In this document: positions 19,766 through 27,386 of the stretch, piece by piece
Layout: every line of letters begins with the position of its first letter
Numbering within the stretch: the stretch's first letter is position 1
NCBI GenBank assembly: GCA_039923855.1
Contig: JBDTBW010000065.1
Span: 1-48,734 of the forward strand
Source: 66-474 sp039923855
Lineage (GTDB): Bacteria; Pseudomonadota; Gammaproteobacteria; Xanthomonadales; Rhodanobacteraceae
Direction: 5' to 3'
Length of the DNA stretch: 48,734 nt
Notes under the pieces: generated by a model
What the model was told of the DNA's origin: nothing
The model's input: the letters and a program-made list of their open reading frames with translations, nothing else
Database searches by the model: none
Translations under genes and position numbers: made by a program

Positions 19766-20611
19766 TCAATCGAACACCAAATTATCGATCAATCTTGTCG
19801 CGCCGAGTTTGGCCGCGGTCAGAGCGATCAGACCTTCGCGTTCGTTGTCATCTGGTATCAACAAATCCTCGGCGCGGCGGATCGCGGCGTAATCGGGAAC
19901 GAAGCCGGCGCGTTCCAGACGATGCGCGGCGGCGGATTCCACCGCTTCGCGTTTGTCTCCGGCCATGAAAGCTTGGCGCATCCATTGCAGGGTCGAATAA
20001 AGCTGCGGCGCGCGTGCGCGTTGGTCTTCGTCGAGATATTGGTTGCGCGATGATCGCGCAAGGCCATCTTCTTCGCGCACGGTCGGGCCAGCCAGAATTT
20101 CCAACGGCAACGCCAGCTCGCACACGAGGCGCTTAACCACCAGCAATTGCTGCCAGTCCTTCTGCCCGAATACTGCGATATCCGGCGCAACCATGGTCAA
20201 CAACTTGGCGACCACAGTGGCGACGCCATCGAAGTGGCCGGGGCGGTGCGCGCCTTCCAGCGTGTCGCCGATGCGGGACACGTGGATGCGCAGTGCATGC
20301 GCCGCGCCGAACGGGTAGATCGTTTCAACATCAGGCGCGAACAACAGATCGCACGCGTGCTCTGCGAGGCAGGCACTGTCGGCCACCAGTGTGCGCGGAT
20401 AGCGCGCGTAATCCTCGTTCGGACCGAACTGGGTCGGGTTGACGAACACGCTGGCGACCACGTGATCGGCGTATTTGCGCGCTAGATCGACCAACGAATA
20501 ATGGCCCGCGTGCAGATTGCCCATGGTCGGCACGAAGCCGATGGTCTGGCCTTCGCTTCTCCACGCGCGTACGACGGCACGCAACGCAGGGGCATCGTTG
20601 ACCGTTCTCAT
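19766..20611 (-). CDS. panC: Pantoate-beta-alanine ligase (pantothenate synthetase)
   Basis: PanC joins pantoate and beta-alanine using ATP. The 281-residue protein shows VPTMGNLHAGHYSLV (the nucleotide-binding HIGH-like motif, GHYS here), VFVNPTQFGPNEDYARYPR, FGQKDWQQL and the KMSKS-like SSRNQYL. The ligase starts 12 bases after panB and is co-transcribed with it. Confidence 0.98.
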   Translation of the reverse strand: MRTVNDAPALRAVVRAWRSEGQTIGFVPTMGNLHAGHYSLVDLARKYADHVVASVFVNPTQFGPNEDYARYPRTLVADSACLAEHACDLLFAPDVETIYPFGAAHALRIHVSRIGDTLEGAHRPGHFDGVATVVAKLLTMVAPDIAVFGQKDWQQLLVVKRLVCELALPLEILAGPTVREEDGLARSSRNQYLDEDQRARAPQLYSTLQWMRQAFMAGDKREAVESAAAHRLERAGFVPDYAAIRRAEDLLIPDDNEREGLIALTAAKLGATRLIDNLVFD

Positions 20612-20623
20612 GCGCAGACTTGC

Positions 20624-21454
20624 TCAGCCGAGAATATTTTCGGCGGTGGGAAATTTCCCAGCGCGCACGTCGTCGACATAAGCCGCGATCGCCGATTGAA
20701 TCGAATCGCGCCCGGCCAGAAAATCCTTGCTGAACTTCGGCCGTTTGCCGGGCGTGATACCGAGCAGGTCATACAGCACCAGCACCTGGCCATCGCACTC
20801 CGCGCCCGCGCCGATACCGATGGTCGGAATCGGCAATTCCTTCGTGATCCGTTCGGCCAAAGCGGCCGGCACCGATTCCAGCACCAGCAGATCGGCGCCG
20901 GCCTGCGTCACCGCTTGCGCCTGTTCGCGCAAACGCGTGGCGGCATCTTTGTTCTTGCCCTGCATCCGGTAGCCGCCTAGCTTGTGCACCGATTGCGGCG
21001 TCAGGCCCAGATGCGCGCACACCGGCACATCACGCGCGGTCAACGCGGCGATCACCTCGCAGACCCACTCTGCACCACCTTCGAGTTTCACCATCGCCGC
21101 CCCGCCTTCAGCCAGCAGGCGCCGCGAAGATTCCAATGCCGTTCTGATATTGCGGTAACTCATGAACGGCAAATCGGCGATCAGTAACGCGCAGGACAAC
21201 CCGCGCGCACTCACCGCTGTGTGGTAAACCATTTCGTCCAGCGTGACGGGCAACGTGCTCGATCTTCCCTGCACGACCATACCGAGCGAATCGCCGACCA
21301 GCGCGATATCCACGCCGGCGGCGTCGAGTTGCGCGGCGAAGCTTGCGTCGTAGCAAGTCAACGCAACGATCTTTTCGCCGCGCGTTTTCATCGCGCGCAG
21401 GCTCGGCACAGTGATCGGCTTGCGTTGGCGCGTGTCGGCGGATTGGACGTACAT
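20624..21454 (-). CDS. panB: 3-methyl-2-oxobutanoate hydroxymethyltransferase
   Basis: PanB makes ketopantoate, the first committed step of pantothenate synthesis, using 5,10-methylene-THF. The 276-residue barrel enzyme has the metal-binding DSLGMVVQG, the KLEGG segment and HLGLTPQSVHKLGGY. A ribosome binding site (GGGAG) precedes the ATG. A promoter at 21481-21509 and a long GC hairpin upstream suggest that panBC is transcribed separately from pcnB-folK. Confidence 0.98.
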   Translation of the reverse strand: MYVQSADTRQRKPITVPSLRAMKTRGEKIVALTCYDASFAAQLDAAGVDIALVGDSLGMVVQGRSSTLPVTLDEMVYHTAVSARGLSCALLIADLPFMSYRNIRTALESSRRLLAEGGAAMVKLEGGAEWVCEVIAALTARDVPVCAHLGLTPQSVHKLGGYRMQGKNKDAATRLREQAQAVTQAGADLLVLESVPAALAERITKELPIPTIGIGAGAECDGQVLVLYDLLGITPGKRPKFSKDFLAGRDSIQSAIAAYVDDVRAGKFPTAENILG

Positions 21455-21480
21455 ACAGACGCTCCCAAGCGAAAACGCTG

Positions 21481-21509
21481 ATTATCCTCACCAAGCGCGG
21501 CACGGCCAA
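21481..21509 (-). promoter_or_regulatory. Candidate panB promoter
   Basis: On the minus strand TTGGCC (21504-21509) and GATAAT (21481-21486) are separated by 17 bases, with four and five matches to the sigma-70 hexamers. Transcription would begin near 21474, leaving about 20 bases including the GGGAG ribosome binding site before the ATG. Confidence 0.6.
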
Positions 21510-21528
21510 TAAGTATTGCAGTTTACTT

Positions 21529-21596
21529 CCCCTCACCCGTCAAGCGCTACGCGCCTCTCTCCCTCTCCCCACTGGGGAGAGGGTTGGGGTGAGGGG
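21529..21596. repeat. GC-rich hairpin family copy between folK and panB
   Basis: An inner stem pairs 21561-21570 with 21574-21583 (ccctctcccc / ggggagaggg). Outer words cccctcaccc (21529-21538) and ggggtgagggg (21586-21596) also pair. It sits between the folK stop and the panB promoter and could terminate the pcnB-folK transcript. Confidence 0.75.
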
Positions 21597-21611
21597 TCAT
21601 GTAACTACCCG

Positions 21612-22094
21612 TTACAAGGGTACGCAGCCATTCGTATCGATGCGCGCCAGCAAATCGGCGACGCTGCCGCGGCCGGGAACCTCGAGATCGGGCGCGATCT
21701 CCGCCATCGGCAGCAACACGAAGGCGCGTTCGTGCAAGCGCGGGTGCGGAATCTCCAGCCCCTGCTCGTGCAGAACCCGATCGCCGTATAACAATAGATC
21801 GAGATCGAGCGTGCGCGGACCCCAACGTGTGGAATCGCGGGTGCGCCCGGCGGCGCGTTCGATCGCCAGCAAGGCATCCAGCAGTTCGCGCGGGGCGAGT
21901 GCCGTGTCCAACGCAGCAGCCGCATTGACGAACTCGGGCTGCTCGGCGACTCCCCAAGGCGCGCTGCGGTACAGCCGTGAACGCGCGAGCATTTGCGAGC
22001 ATGGCAGTGCAGACAACGCCGCAAAACCGCGCATCACCTGTGCGCGCGGATCGCCGAGGTTGCTGCCGAGCGCAATGTAGGCAGGGGTTCCCAT
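21612..22094 (-). CDS. folK: 2-amino-4-hydroxy-6-hydroxymethyldihydropteridine pyrophosphokinase
   Basis: FolK pyrophosphorylates the pterin precursor of folate. The 160-residue product begins MGTPAYIALGSNLGDP and carries YRSAPWGV, QPEFVNAAAA and the WGPRTLDLDLLLYGD signature. The start at 22094 gives the family length; a longer in-frame extension overlaps pcnB and is rejected. It lies 34 bases after pcnB, the usual partner. Confidence 0.97.
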   Translation of the reverse strand: MGTPAYIALGSNLGDPRAQVMRGFAALSALPCSQMLARSRLYRSAPWGVAEQPEFVNAAAALDTALAPRELLDALLAIERAAGRTRDSTRWGPRTLDLDLLLYGDRVLHEQGLEIPHPRLHERAFVLLPMAEIAPDLEVPGRGSVADLLARIDTNGCVPL

Positions 22095-22128
22095 CCCGCA
22101 TAATCCAATACCCACGGCGGAAACGCGA

Positions 22129-23568
22129 TTATTCGTCGGCCGGTTGCTCGCCGGAAGACGCTGCGGCTTGCCTGCCCTTGCCGCGCCCGCGACCGCCGCG
22201 CCGGCGACGCCGCTTGCGCGGTGCCGGTGAGATGCCGGTTTCGTCGCTTGCGTGTTCTTCGCCACCCGCTTCCGATTCATCTGTACGCGCAGGCGCGCGC
22301 GGCGCGCCTGACAATTCCTCGGTGAGTTGTTCCGGGCCGATTTCCTGCGCGTGCGTCCACCATTGTCCGCGCTCACGCAGTTCTTCAGATTCCGCGGTCC
22401 GCAACAGCAGAAAATCGTAAGCCGCGCGAAAACGCGGATGGGTCATCAGCCGGAATACGCGCTTTCTGGTGCGCTCCGCAAAGCGCGGTTGCAGCGCCCA
22501 GATTTCCTCCATCGCGTAGCTGAAACGGCGCGGGATTGCCACCCGCGCGGTCTGCTCGGCCATCACCTTGTGCGCAGCGCGTTGCCACGCCAGCGCGCGT
22601 TCGACGCCTTGCACCTGCGATTCGCGCGCCAGCGCGTACACCTCGCCCCACAGCAATACCGCGAACAGGAATGCAGGCGTCACCGGCTTGTCCTGGGCCA
22701 CCCGCGCGTCGGTGCCAGCCAGTCCATTCTCCACCAGCGCGCGCAGTGCGCCGTGTTCGTCGCGTGCCAACGCCCGCGCTGTACCGGGGAACAAGTGCCT
22801 GAGCAGGTCGTAGCGTTCCAGCATCCGGAAGCTCACCAGTCCGTTGCCGGCCATGAACATCTTCATGGTCTCGTCGAACAACCGCGCGGGCGGCGCTTCG
22901 CGGAGCAAAGACCCGAGTTCCGCGAACGGCGCGCTCGCCGTTGGATCGATATTGAAATCCAGCTTGGCCGCGAGCCGCGCCGCGCGCAGCATCCGCACCG
23001 GGTCCTCGCGGTAACGCTGCACCGGGTCGCCGATCAGATGCAGGCGACGATCTTCCAGGTCCGCGATGCCGCCAACGAAATCGATCACGCTGAAATCGGC
23101 GATGTCGTAGTACAGCGCGTTGACGCGAAAATCGCGCCGCAACGCATCCTCCTCGATGCTACCCCAGACGTTGTCGCGCAGGATGCGTCCTTCGACCACG
23201 TGACGATCGCCCTCGCCCTCCACGCCGACCCCTCGAAAAGTCGCTACTTCCACGATTTCCGGACCGAAGATCACATGCGCCAGCCGGAAGCGCCGCCCGA
23301 TCAGCCGGCAATTGCGGAACAGTTTCTTGACCTGCTCGGGCGTGGCATCGGTGGCAATGTCGAAATCCTTGGGATGCCCACCCAGCAGCAGATCGCGCAC
23401 CGCACCGCCGACCAGACACGCGCGAAAGCCGGCATCGTGCAAACCGTACAACACGCGCAATGCGCCGCGGCTGATGTGTTTGCGCGAAAGCGTATGCTGC
23501 GCGCGCGGGATGATCCTCGGCGTGGTGTGCGACGCGTTCGTGGCGTCCGCGCTGGCGTGTTGCGTCAA
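22129..23568 (-). CDS. pcnB: Poly(A) polymerase I
   Basis: PcnB adds A tails to RNA 3' ends and promotes decay. The 479-residue protein has the class II nucleotidyltransferase head LVGGAVRDLLLGGHPKDFD (about residue 55), the RRDFRVNALYYD motif, RNA-binding helices and a very basic C-terminal tail (KRRRRRGGRGRGKGR) typical of this enzyme. The start codon is TTG (23566-23568) with AAGGA 8 bases upstream; a weak non-ATG start is also known for pcnB in Escherichia coli. First gene of the pcnB-folK pair. Confidence 0.96.
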   Translation of the reverse strand: MTQHASADATNASHTTPRIIPRAQHTLSRKHISRGALRVLYGLHDAGFRACLVGGAVRDLLLGGHPKDFDIATDATPEQVKKLFRNCRLIGRRFRLAHVIFGPEIVEVATFRGVGVEGEGDRHVVEGRILRDNVWGSIEEDALRRDFRVNALYYDIADFSVIDFVGGIADLEDRRLHLIGDPVQRYREDPVRMLRAARLAAKLDFNIDPTASAPFAELGSLLREAPPARLFDETMKMFMAGNGLVSFRMLERYDLLRHLFPGTARALARDEHGALRALVENGLAGTDARVAQDKPVTPAFLFAVLLWGEVYALARESQVQGVERALAWQRAAHKVMAEQTARVAIPRRFSYAMEEIWALQPRFAERTRKRVFRLMTHPRFRAAYDFLLLRTAESEELRERGQWWTHAQEIGPEQLTEELSGAPRAPARTDESEAGGEEHASDETGISPAPRKRRRRRGGRGRGKGRQAAASSGEQPADE

Positions 23569-23619
23569 ACGATCGATCCTTGTGCGGCTTCGCGCCCGTG
23601 GCGGGCGCGGCGATTTCGC

Positions 23620-23625
23620 TATACT
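23620..23625 (+). promoter_or_regulatory. Candidate -10 box upstream of tRNA-Glu
   Basis: TATACT on the plus strand is the best -10 match upstream of the tRNA, about 190 bases away; the -35 is poor. If used, the primary transcript would include the palindromic element at 23656-23811 before the tRNA. Confidence 0.3.
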
Positions 23626-23655
23626 AACGCGCTGTCGAATGTTGCCCTAATACCT

Positions 23656-23811
23656 CGGAAAACTCTGATTAACCTGATCGATCTTCGTTTTGCCCGCTTT
23701 TCCACACTTCCACAACCCCCATCAAACCCTTGCGTTGCAAGGGCTTGATCGCCCCCTTGACTCAAGGGGCTAAAGATCAAAAACCCTCGCCCTGCGTTAA
23801 TCAGAGGTTCC
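23656..23811 (+). repeat. Palindromic element immediately upstream of tRNA-Glu
   Basis: The terminal arms 23656-23672 (ggaaaactctgattaac) and 23796-23811 (gttaatcagaggttcc) pair with one bulge and one mismatch. Inside are two hairpins: 23721-23749, and the perfect ccccttg/caagggg stem at 23753-23769. The arms resemble those of repeat copies A and D, but the core is unrelated. The element ends 5 bases before the mature tRNA 5' end. Confidence 0.75.
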
Positions 23812-23816
23812 CTTAT

Positions 23817-23892
23817 GCTCCCTTCGTCTAGTGGCCCAGGACACCGCCCTCTCAAGGCGGGAACACGAGTTCGAGTCTCGTAGGGAGCGCCA
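23817..23892 (+). tRNA. tRNA-Glu (anticodon CTC)
   Basis: A full cloverleaf is seen. The acceptor GCTCCCT pairs with AGGGAGC (23882-23888), the D arm is TCGTCTAGTGGCCCAGGACA, the anticodon stem CCGCC/GGCGG encloses CTCTCAA with anticodon CTC, and the T arm is ACGAG TTCGAGT CTCGT. Discriminator G73 is at 23889 and CCA is encoded at 23890-23892. The sequence follows the Escherichia coli tRNA-Glu pattern closely. The last A of CCA is also the first base of the ferredoxin ATG. Confidence 0.97.
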
Positions 23893-24215
23893 TGACTTTC
23901 GTCGTCGTCGATAACTGCATCAAATGCAAATACACCGACTGCGTGGAGGTGTGCCCGGTCGATTGTTTCCACGAAGGCCCGAACTTTCTGGCGATCGATC
24001 CGGACGAGTGCATCGACTGCACGCTGTGCGAACCGGAGTGCCCGGCCAACGCGATTTTCCCCGAGGACGACGTGCCGGCGGGTCAGGAGCACTTCGTGGC
24101 GCTCAATGCCGAGCTGGCCAAGGCATGGCCGGTGCTAACCGAACGCAAGGAAGCGCCACCCAACGCCAAGGAATGGGACGGCAAGCAGGACAAGCTGCCG
24201 TTGCTGGAGCGGTGA
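23892..24215 (+). CDS. fdxA: 7Fe ferredoxin (FdxA type), start codon overlapping tRNA-Glu
   Basis: A 107-residue ferredoxin with one [3Fe-4S] and one [4Fe-4S] cluster: CIKCKYTDCVEVCPVDC at the N-terminus and CIDCTLCEPECP near residue 40, then the family tail (LNAELAKAWP, KEWDGK, LLER). It acts as a cytoplasmic electron carrier. The start MTFVVVDNCIKCKY is exactly the family start, yet its ATG shares the terminal A of the tRNA CCA. The only ribosome-binding sequence, AGGGAG, is the tRNA acceptor strand itself. Intact tRNA and ferredoxin translation therefore compete for the same RNA. Confidence 0.96.
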   Translation: MTFVVVDNCIKCKYTDCVEVCPVDCFHEGPNFLAIDPDECIDCTLCEPECPANAIFPEDDVPAGQEHFVALNAELAKAWPVLTERKEAPPNAKEWDGKQDKLPLLER

Positions 24216-24242
24216 AAGCCGGGAATCGAAAGTCGGGAGTCG

Positions 24243-24277
24243 AAAAAAAACTTCGCAGACCACGCGGCGTTTTTTTG
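24243..24277 (+). terminator. Candidate terminator after fdxA
   Basis: An A run (24243-24250) and a T run (24270-24276) flank a short GC-containing segment. Together they can pair as aaaaaaac/gttttttt, with the T run at the 3' end on the plus strand. The GC stem is weak, so this is a moderate call. Confidence 0.45.
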
Positions 24278-24295
24278 TTTCACGAGATTGAGATT

Positions 24296-24505
24296 GGAAG
24301 CAGTGTCAAAAACGTAACGAGCGAAGGCAGAGCCTGCCCCGGACTTGATCCGGGGTTGCGCGCCGCCGGAGCGCGGGAACCGGAGTGTATACGTCAGTAC
24401 ATGAGGATTCCTTGGCCCCAAAGCGGTACATCCATGTACCGGGCCTGATCCGAGCACCGCCGGCGTGCGAGATGCCGAGCGCAGTAGTTTTTTTGGACTG
24501 CTTCC
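24296..24505 (+). repeat. Core-and-arms repeat element, copy B (long form with extra insert)
   Basis: The core runs from about 24314 to 24486. The arms are 24296-24313 (ggaagcagtgtcaaaaac) and 24487-24505 (gtttttttggactgcttcc), again complementary and unlike the other copies. This copy has the 40-base hairpin module (ggtacatccatgtacc palindrome) and an extra hairpin near 24332-24355 (ccccgga/tccgggg). The right arm ends 3 bases from the bamC stop, so it sits between convergent fdxA and bamC. Confidence 0.9.
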
Positions 24506-24508
24506 GGA

Positions 24509-25153
24509 TCAGGAGCCGCCCAGCCGCTGCTGCAACATGCTCAGCACCCGCTCAACCGCATCCGCGTCGCCTTGCAGGGTCACCACACTGCCACTGCCCG
24601 ATGGCGCGATGCCGACGTTGACGGTGCCGGTGACGGTTCGGGTTTCGCCGTGACTGCGATGCAGCAGACGATGGAAGAAGCCGCCCTGCGCCGGTTGCTC
24701 CGTCGTCGCTACGCTGTTGACCGCAACTTGATAGGTGTGCGCGCTGTCGTCGTGCGCGCTGACCACGCCGACGCCGCCGCGCTCCAACGCCAAGCCGACG
24801 CGGTGATAGGCGCTGTCGGGTTGATCGGAAAGCGTGAGGCTGTTGCCGCTCGCCGGCGGATAAGCGACCCCCGCGCCAGAAGCGGTCGCGCCGGCGATGT
24901 TCATCGGCTGACCGTTGATCGTGACGGGAGGTATGCCGGTAGATGTGTTGTTGGCGCCCGGCACACTCAACGCCTCGGAGGTCGGCGGCGTGTCGAGCCC
25001 GGGCGGAACTTCCAGCGGTTGCTCCTGCTGCGCGGCCTGATAGTCGGGACCACGATGACGGAACGGGTTGTGCGTCCGGATCGTCTGACAGCCCGACAGT
25101 AGCATCAGGCAGGCAAGCGTGGAGAGAGCGGCGGCGAGTAGCCATTTCTTCAT
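24509..25153 (-). CDS. bamC: BamC-like outer membrane lipoprotein
   Basis: The protein, of about 214 residues, starts MKKWLLAAALSTLACLMLLSGC; the LLSGC lipobox marks a lipoprotein. The low-complexity Gln/Pro segment that follows (QAAQQEQPLEVPPGLDTP) matches the unstructured N-terminus of BamC, which binds BamD in the beta-barrel assembly machine. It is shorter than Escherichia coli BamC (344), apparently keeping only one helix-grip-like domain. It lies 35 bases after dapA, the conserved bamC position, and this context is a main part of the assignment. Confidence 0.75.
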   Translation of the reverse strand: MKKWLLAAALSTLACLMLLSGCQTIRTHNPFRHRGPDYQAAQQEQPLEVPPGLDTPPTSEALSVPGANNTSTGIPPVTINGQPMNIAGATASGAGVAYPPASGNSLTLSDQPDSAYHRVGLALERGGVGVVSAHDDSAHTYQVAVNSVATTEQPAQGGFFHRLLHRSHGETRTVTGTVNVGIAPSGSGSVVTLQGDADAVERVLSMLQQRLGGS

Positions 25154-25188
25154 GGTGACATTGTCCATCATTCGAGGGCGTTTGACAT

Positions 25189-26073
25189 TCATGCCGCGCT
25201 AGCGAGCGGTTGCAGGACATCGCGCAAATGCGAACGCGCGACACCCTGCGGCAATTCCAGCAAGGGCAGCCGCACGGTGGCGCGGCACAACCCCAGTTCC
25301 GCCAGCGCGGCCTTGACCGCGACCGGATTCGGCGCGCAGTTCAACGCGTCCAGCAACGGCCGCAGCGCCTGCGCATGTCGGGCGGTCTTGACCGGGTCGC
25401 CGCTGCGCGCGGTATCGCACATGGCGCGGAACGCGGACGGCACCAGATTGTTGACCACCGACACCACGCCGGACGCGCCGGCCAGCATGGCTTCCGCCGC
25501 GCTTCCGTCGTCGCCGGAGAGATAGACAAACCCTGGACGCGCAAGTTGCGCGATGCCGCGGATGCGTTCGATGTCGCTGCGCGCTTCCTTGATGCCGATG
25601 ATGCGCGCGTCGTGACGCAACTCGGCCACCGTCTCGGGCTCGAGGTCGCAACCGGTGCGCGAAGGAACGTTGTAGAGCATCACCGGCAGACCGCCGTGCT
25701 CGGCGACTTCCAGAAAATGCCGGCGCAGGCCGTCCTGGGCCGGGCGCACGTAATAGGGCGTCACTACCAGCGCGGCATCGGCGCCCAGCGCGTGCGCGCG
25801 TTTTGTCAAGGCGATGGTCTTGGCGGTCGCCGCTTCACCGGTGCCGGCAAGCACCGGGATGCGGCGCGCGACGTGTTCCACCGCAAACGCCAGCAAGCGT
25901 TCGTATTCGTGTTCGGTCAGCAGATGCGCCTCGCCGGTGGAACCTGCCACGACCACGCCCTGCGTGCCACCCTCGATCTGGTGATCGAGCAGGTGCGCGA
26001 AGGCGTCGAGATCGAGCGCGCCGGTGGCGGTGAAGGGCGTCGCCAGGGCGCAGAGGCTGCCGGTGATTTCCAA
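25189..26073 (-). CDS. dapA: 4-hydroxy-tetrahydrodipicolinate synthase
   Basis: DapA condenses pyruvate with aspartate semialdehyde in the lysine and diaminopimelate pathway. The 294-residue TIM barrel has GSTGEAHLLTEHE, the catalytic Tyr in LYNVPSRTGCDL and the Schiff-base Lys in IIGIKEARSD. The start codon is TTG (26071-26073) without a clear ribosome binding site. It is co-oriented with bamC and divergent from gcvR. Confidence 0.97.
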   Translation of the reverse strand: MEITGSLCALATPFTATGALDLDAFAHLLDHQIEGGTQGVVVAGSTGEAHLLTEHEYERLLAFAVEHVARRIPVLAGTGEAATAKTIALTKRAHALGADAALVVTPYYVRPAQDGLRRHFLEVAEHGGLPVMLYNVPSRTGCDLEPETVAELRHDARIIGIKEARSDIERIRGIAQLARPGFVYLSGDDGSAAEAMLAGASGVVSVVNNLVPSAFRAMCDTARSGDPVKTARHAQALRPLLDALNCAPNPVAVKAALAELGLCRATVRLPLLELPQGVARSHLRDVLQPLASAA

Positions 26074-26214
26074 GGCGTCACTGCGATATTGAAGGAACGC
26101 GGCATCTTAACGGCGGCCTTGGCGAAAAACTACCGCTGTCCTGATGCACCTTGCGGGCGCGACGTCTCGACGGCTATCCTGCGAACGAATCGAAATATCC
26201 AGGCGCATCCTCCT

Positions 26215-26772
26215 TTGAACCGCACCACGCCGCGTCCCGGCGCCGACCACCACCTGCTGATCCAGACGGCCTCGCCGGCGGCGCGTTCGCCGCTGCTGGC
26301 GCTGGCCAAGCGCATCGCCGACGCAGGCTGCAATCTGGTCGATTCACGTGTGTCCACCATCGGCGCGGATGTTTCGGTGGTGATGCTCGCGCAGGGCGCC
26401 TGGGACGCGGTCGCCAAACTCGAAAACGCGCTGACGCGCCTCGGCCGCGACGAAGAAGTGCGGCTGCTGCATTACCGCACGACACCGCGCGACGCGCAGA
26501 GCCATCTGCTGCCGTACATGGTCGAGGTGGTGGCCGCCGACAAGGCCGGGATGCTGGTCGAACTGATCGATTTCTTCACCCGCCGCGGCATCAGCATCGA
26601 GCAGTTGTCATCGATGCGCTATCGCGCGATGCAGACGGGCGCCGACATGTTCCAGGCGCAGATCACCATCGGTATCCCTTCCGATACCCATATTGCCGCG
26701 CTGCGCGACGATTTCCTGGAGCTGTGCGATGGCTTGAATCTGGATGCGATCATGGATCCCGTAAAATTCTGA
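26215..26772 (+). CDS. GcvR-like ACT-domain regulator
   Basis: The protein, of about 185 residues, has two ACT domains: one near residues 12-70 (ALAKRIADAGCNLVDSRVS) and a second from about 95 (YMVEVVAADKAGMLVELIDF), the architecture of GcvR, which controls glycine cleavage genes by binding GcvA. No ATG is available before the first domain, so I use TTG at 26215; a TATCCT at 26174-26179 may be its promoter. The dapA / gcvR-bcp arrangement is the same as in Escherichia coli. Confidence 0.8.
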   Translation: MNRTTPRPGADHHLLIQTASPAARSPLLALAKRIADAGCNLVDSRVSTIGADVSVVMLAQGAWDAVAKLENALTRLGRDEEVRLLHYRTTPRDAQSHLLPYMVEVVAADKAGMLVELIDFFTRRGISIEQLSSMRYRAMQTGADMFQAQITIGIPSDTHIAALRDDFLELCDGLNLDAIMDPVKF

Positions 26773-26787
26773 AAACCAATCATGGTC

Positions 26788-26812
26788 ATCCCGGCCAGGG
26801 AATGGCCGGGAT
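26788..26812. repeat. REP-like hairpin between gcvR and bcp
   Basis: A 10-bp perfect stem (atcccggcca with tggccgggat, 26788-26797 and 26803-26812) lies 16 bases after the gcvR stop. It may end or attenuate the transcript, or be a scattered repeat of the gtcatcccgg family. Confidence 0.65.
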
Positions 26813-26844
26813 CCAGAGCTTAGGGATGGGAAAAAGCGACTCGC

Positions 26845-27306
26845 ATGGTTAAAACCGGCAACAAGATTCCCAAACTCTCCGGTGTCACCGCCGATGGCGG
26901 CACGCTGAAACTCGCCGATCTGCACGGTCAATGGGTGGTGTTGTATTTCTATCCCAAGGACAACACCAGCGGCTGCACCCGCGAGGCGCAGGACTTTCGT
27001 GATCTTTATCCCAAGTTCAAACGCCGCCGCGCGCAAGTCCTCGGCGTATCGCGCGACAGTGCCAGATCGCACGCGGGTTTCGCGCAAAAACACGATCTGC
27101 CGTTTCCTCTGATTGCCGACACCGACGAGGTGTGGTGCAAAGCATTCGACGTGATCCGCGAGAAGAGCCTGTACGGCCGCAAATATCAGGGTGTGGACCG
27201 CAGCACCTTCCTGATCGATCCGGTAGGCCGATTGGTGCACGAGTGGCGCGGCGTGAAAGTACCCGGCCATGCGCAGGCTGTTTTGGACGCGATCTCCGTC
27301 AAGTGA
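26845..27306 (+). CDS. bcp: Thioredoxin-dependent peroxiredoxin (Bcp/PrxQ family)
   Basis: The enzyme reduces hydroperoxides with electrons from thioredoxin. The 153-residue protein has YFYPKDNTSGCTREAQDF, with the peroxidatic Cys at about residue 46 in the TxxC motif. The common second Cys five residues later is absent. A Cys at about residue 97 (DEVWCKAFDV) is placed to act as an alternative resolving residue in helix 3, a known PrxQ variant. Confidence 0.95.
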   Translation: MVKTGNKIPKLSGVTADGGTLKLADLHGQWVVLYFYPKDNTSGCTREAQDFRDLYPKFKRRRAQVLGVSRDSARSHAGFAQKHDLPFPLIADTDEVWCKAFDVIREKSLYGRKYQGVDRSTFLIDPVGRLVHEWRGVKVPGHAQAVLDAISVK

Positions 27307-27386
27307 TCGACCCTGGCTTCTTACCGCTCGCGACGCGCCTCCGCTGCGCGCCGCGCATTATTCCTGCCACCTGAGGTTGCCCACGG

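Noticed and set aside
24385..24621. Recurrent peptide (SVHEDSLAPKRYIHVPG) encoded in repeat copies B, C and D
   Set aside because: Its recurrence follows from DNA-level conservation of the core. The short copies lack the module, third codon positions are as conserved as the others, and there is no start signal.
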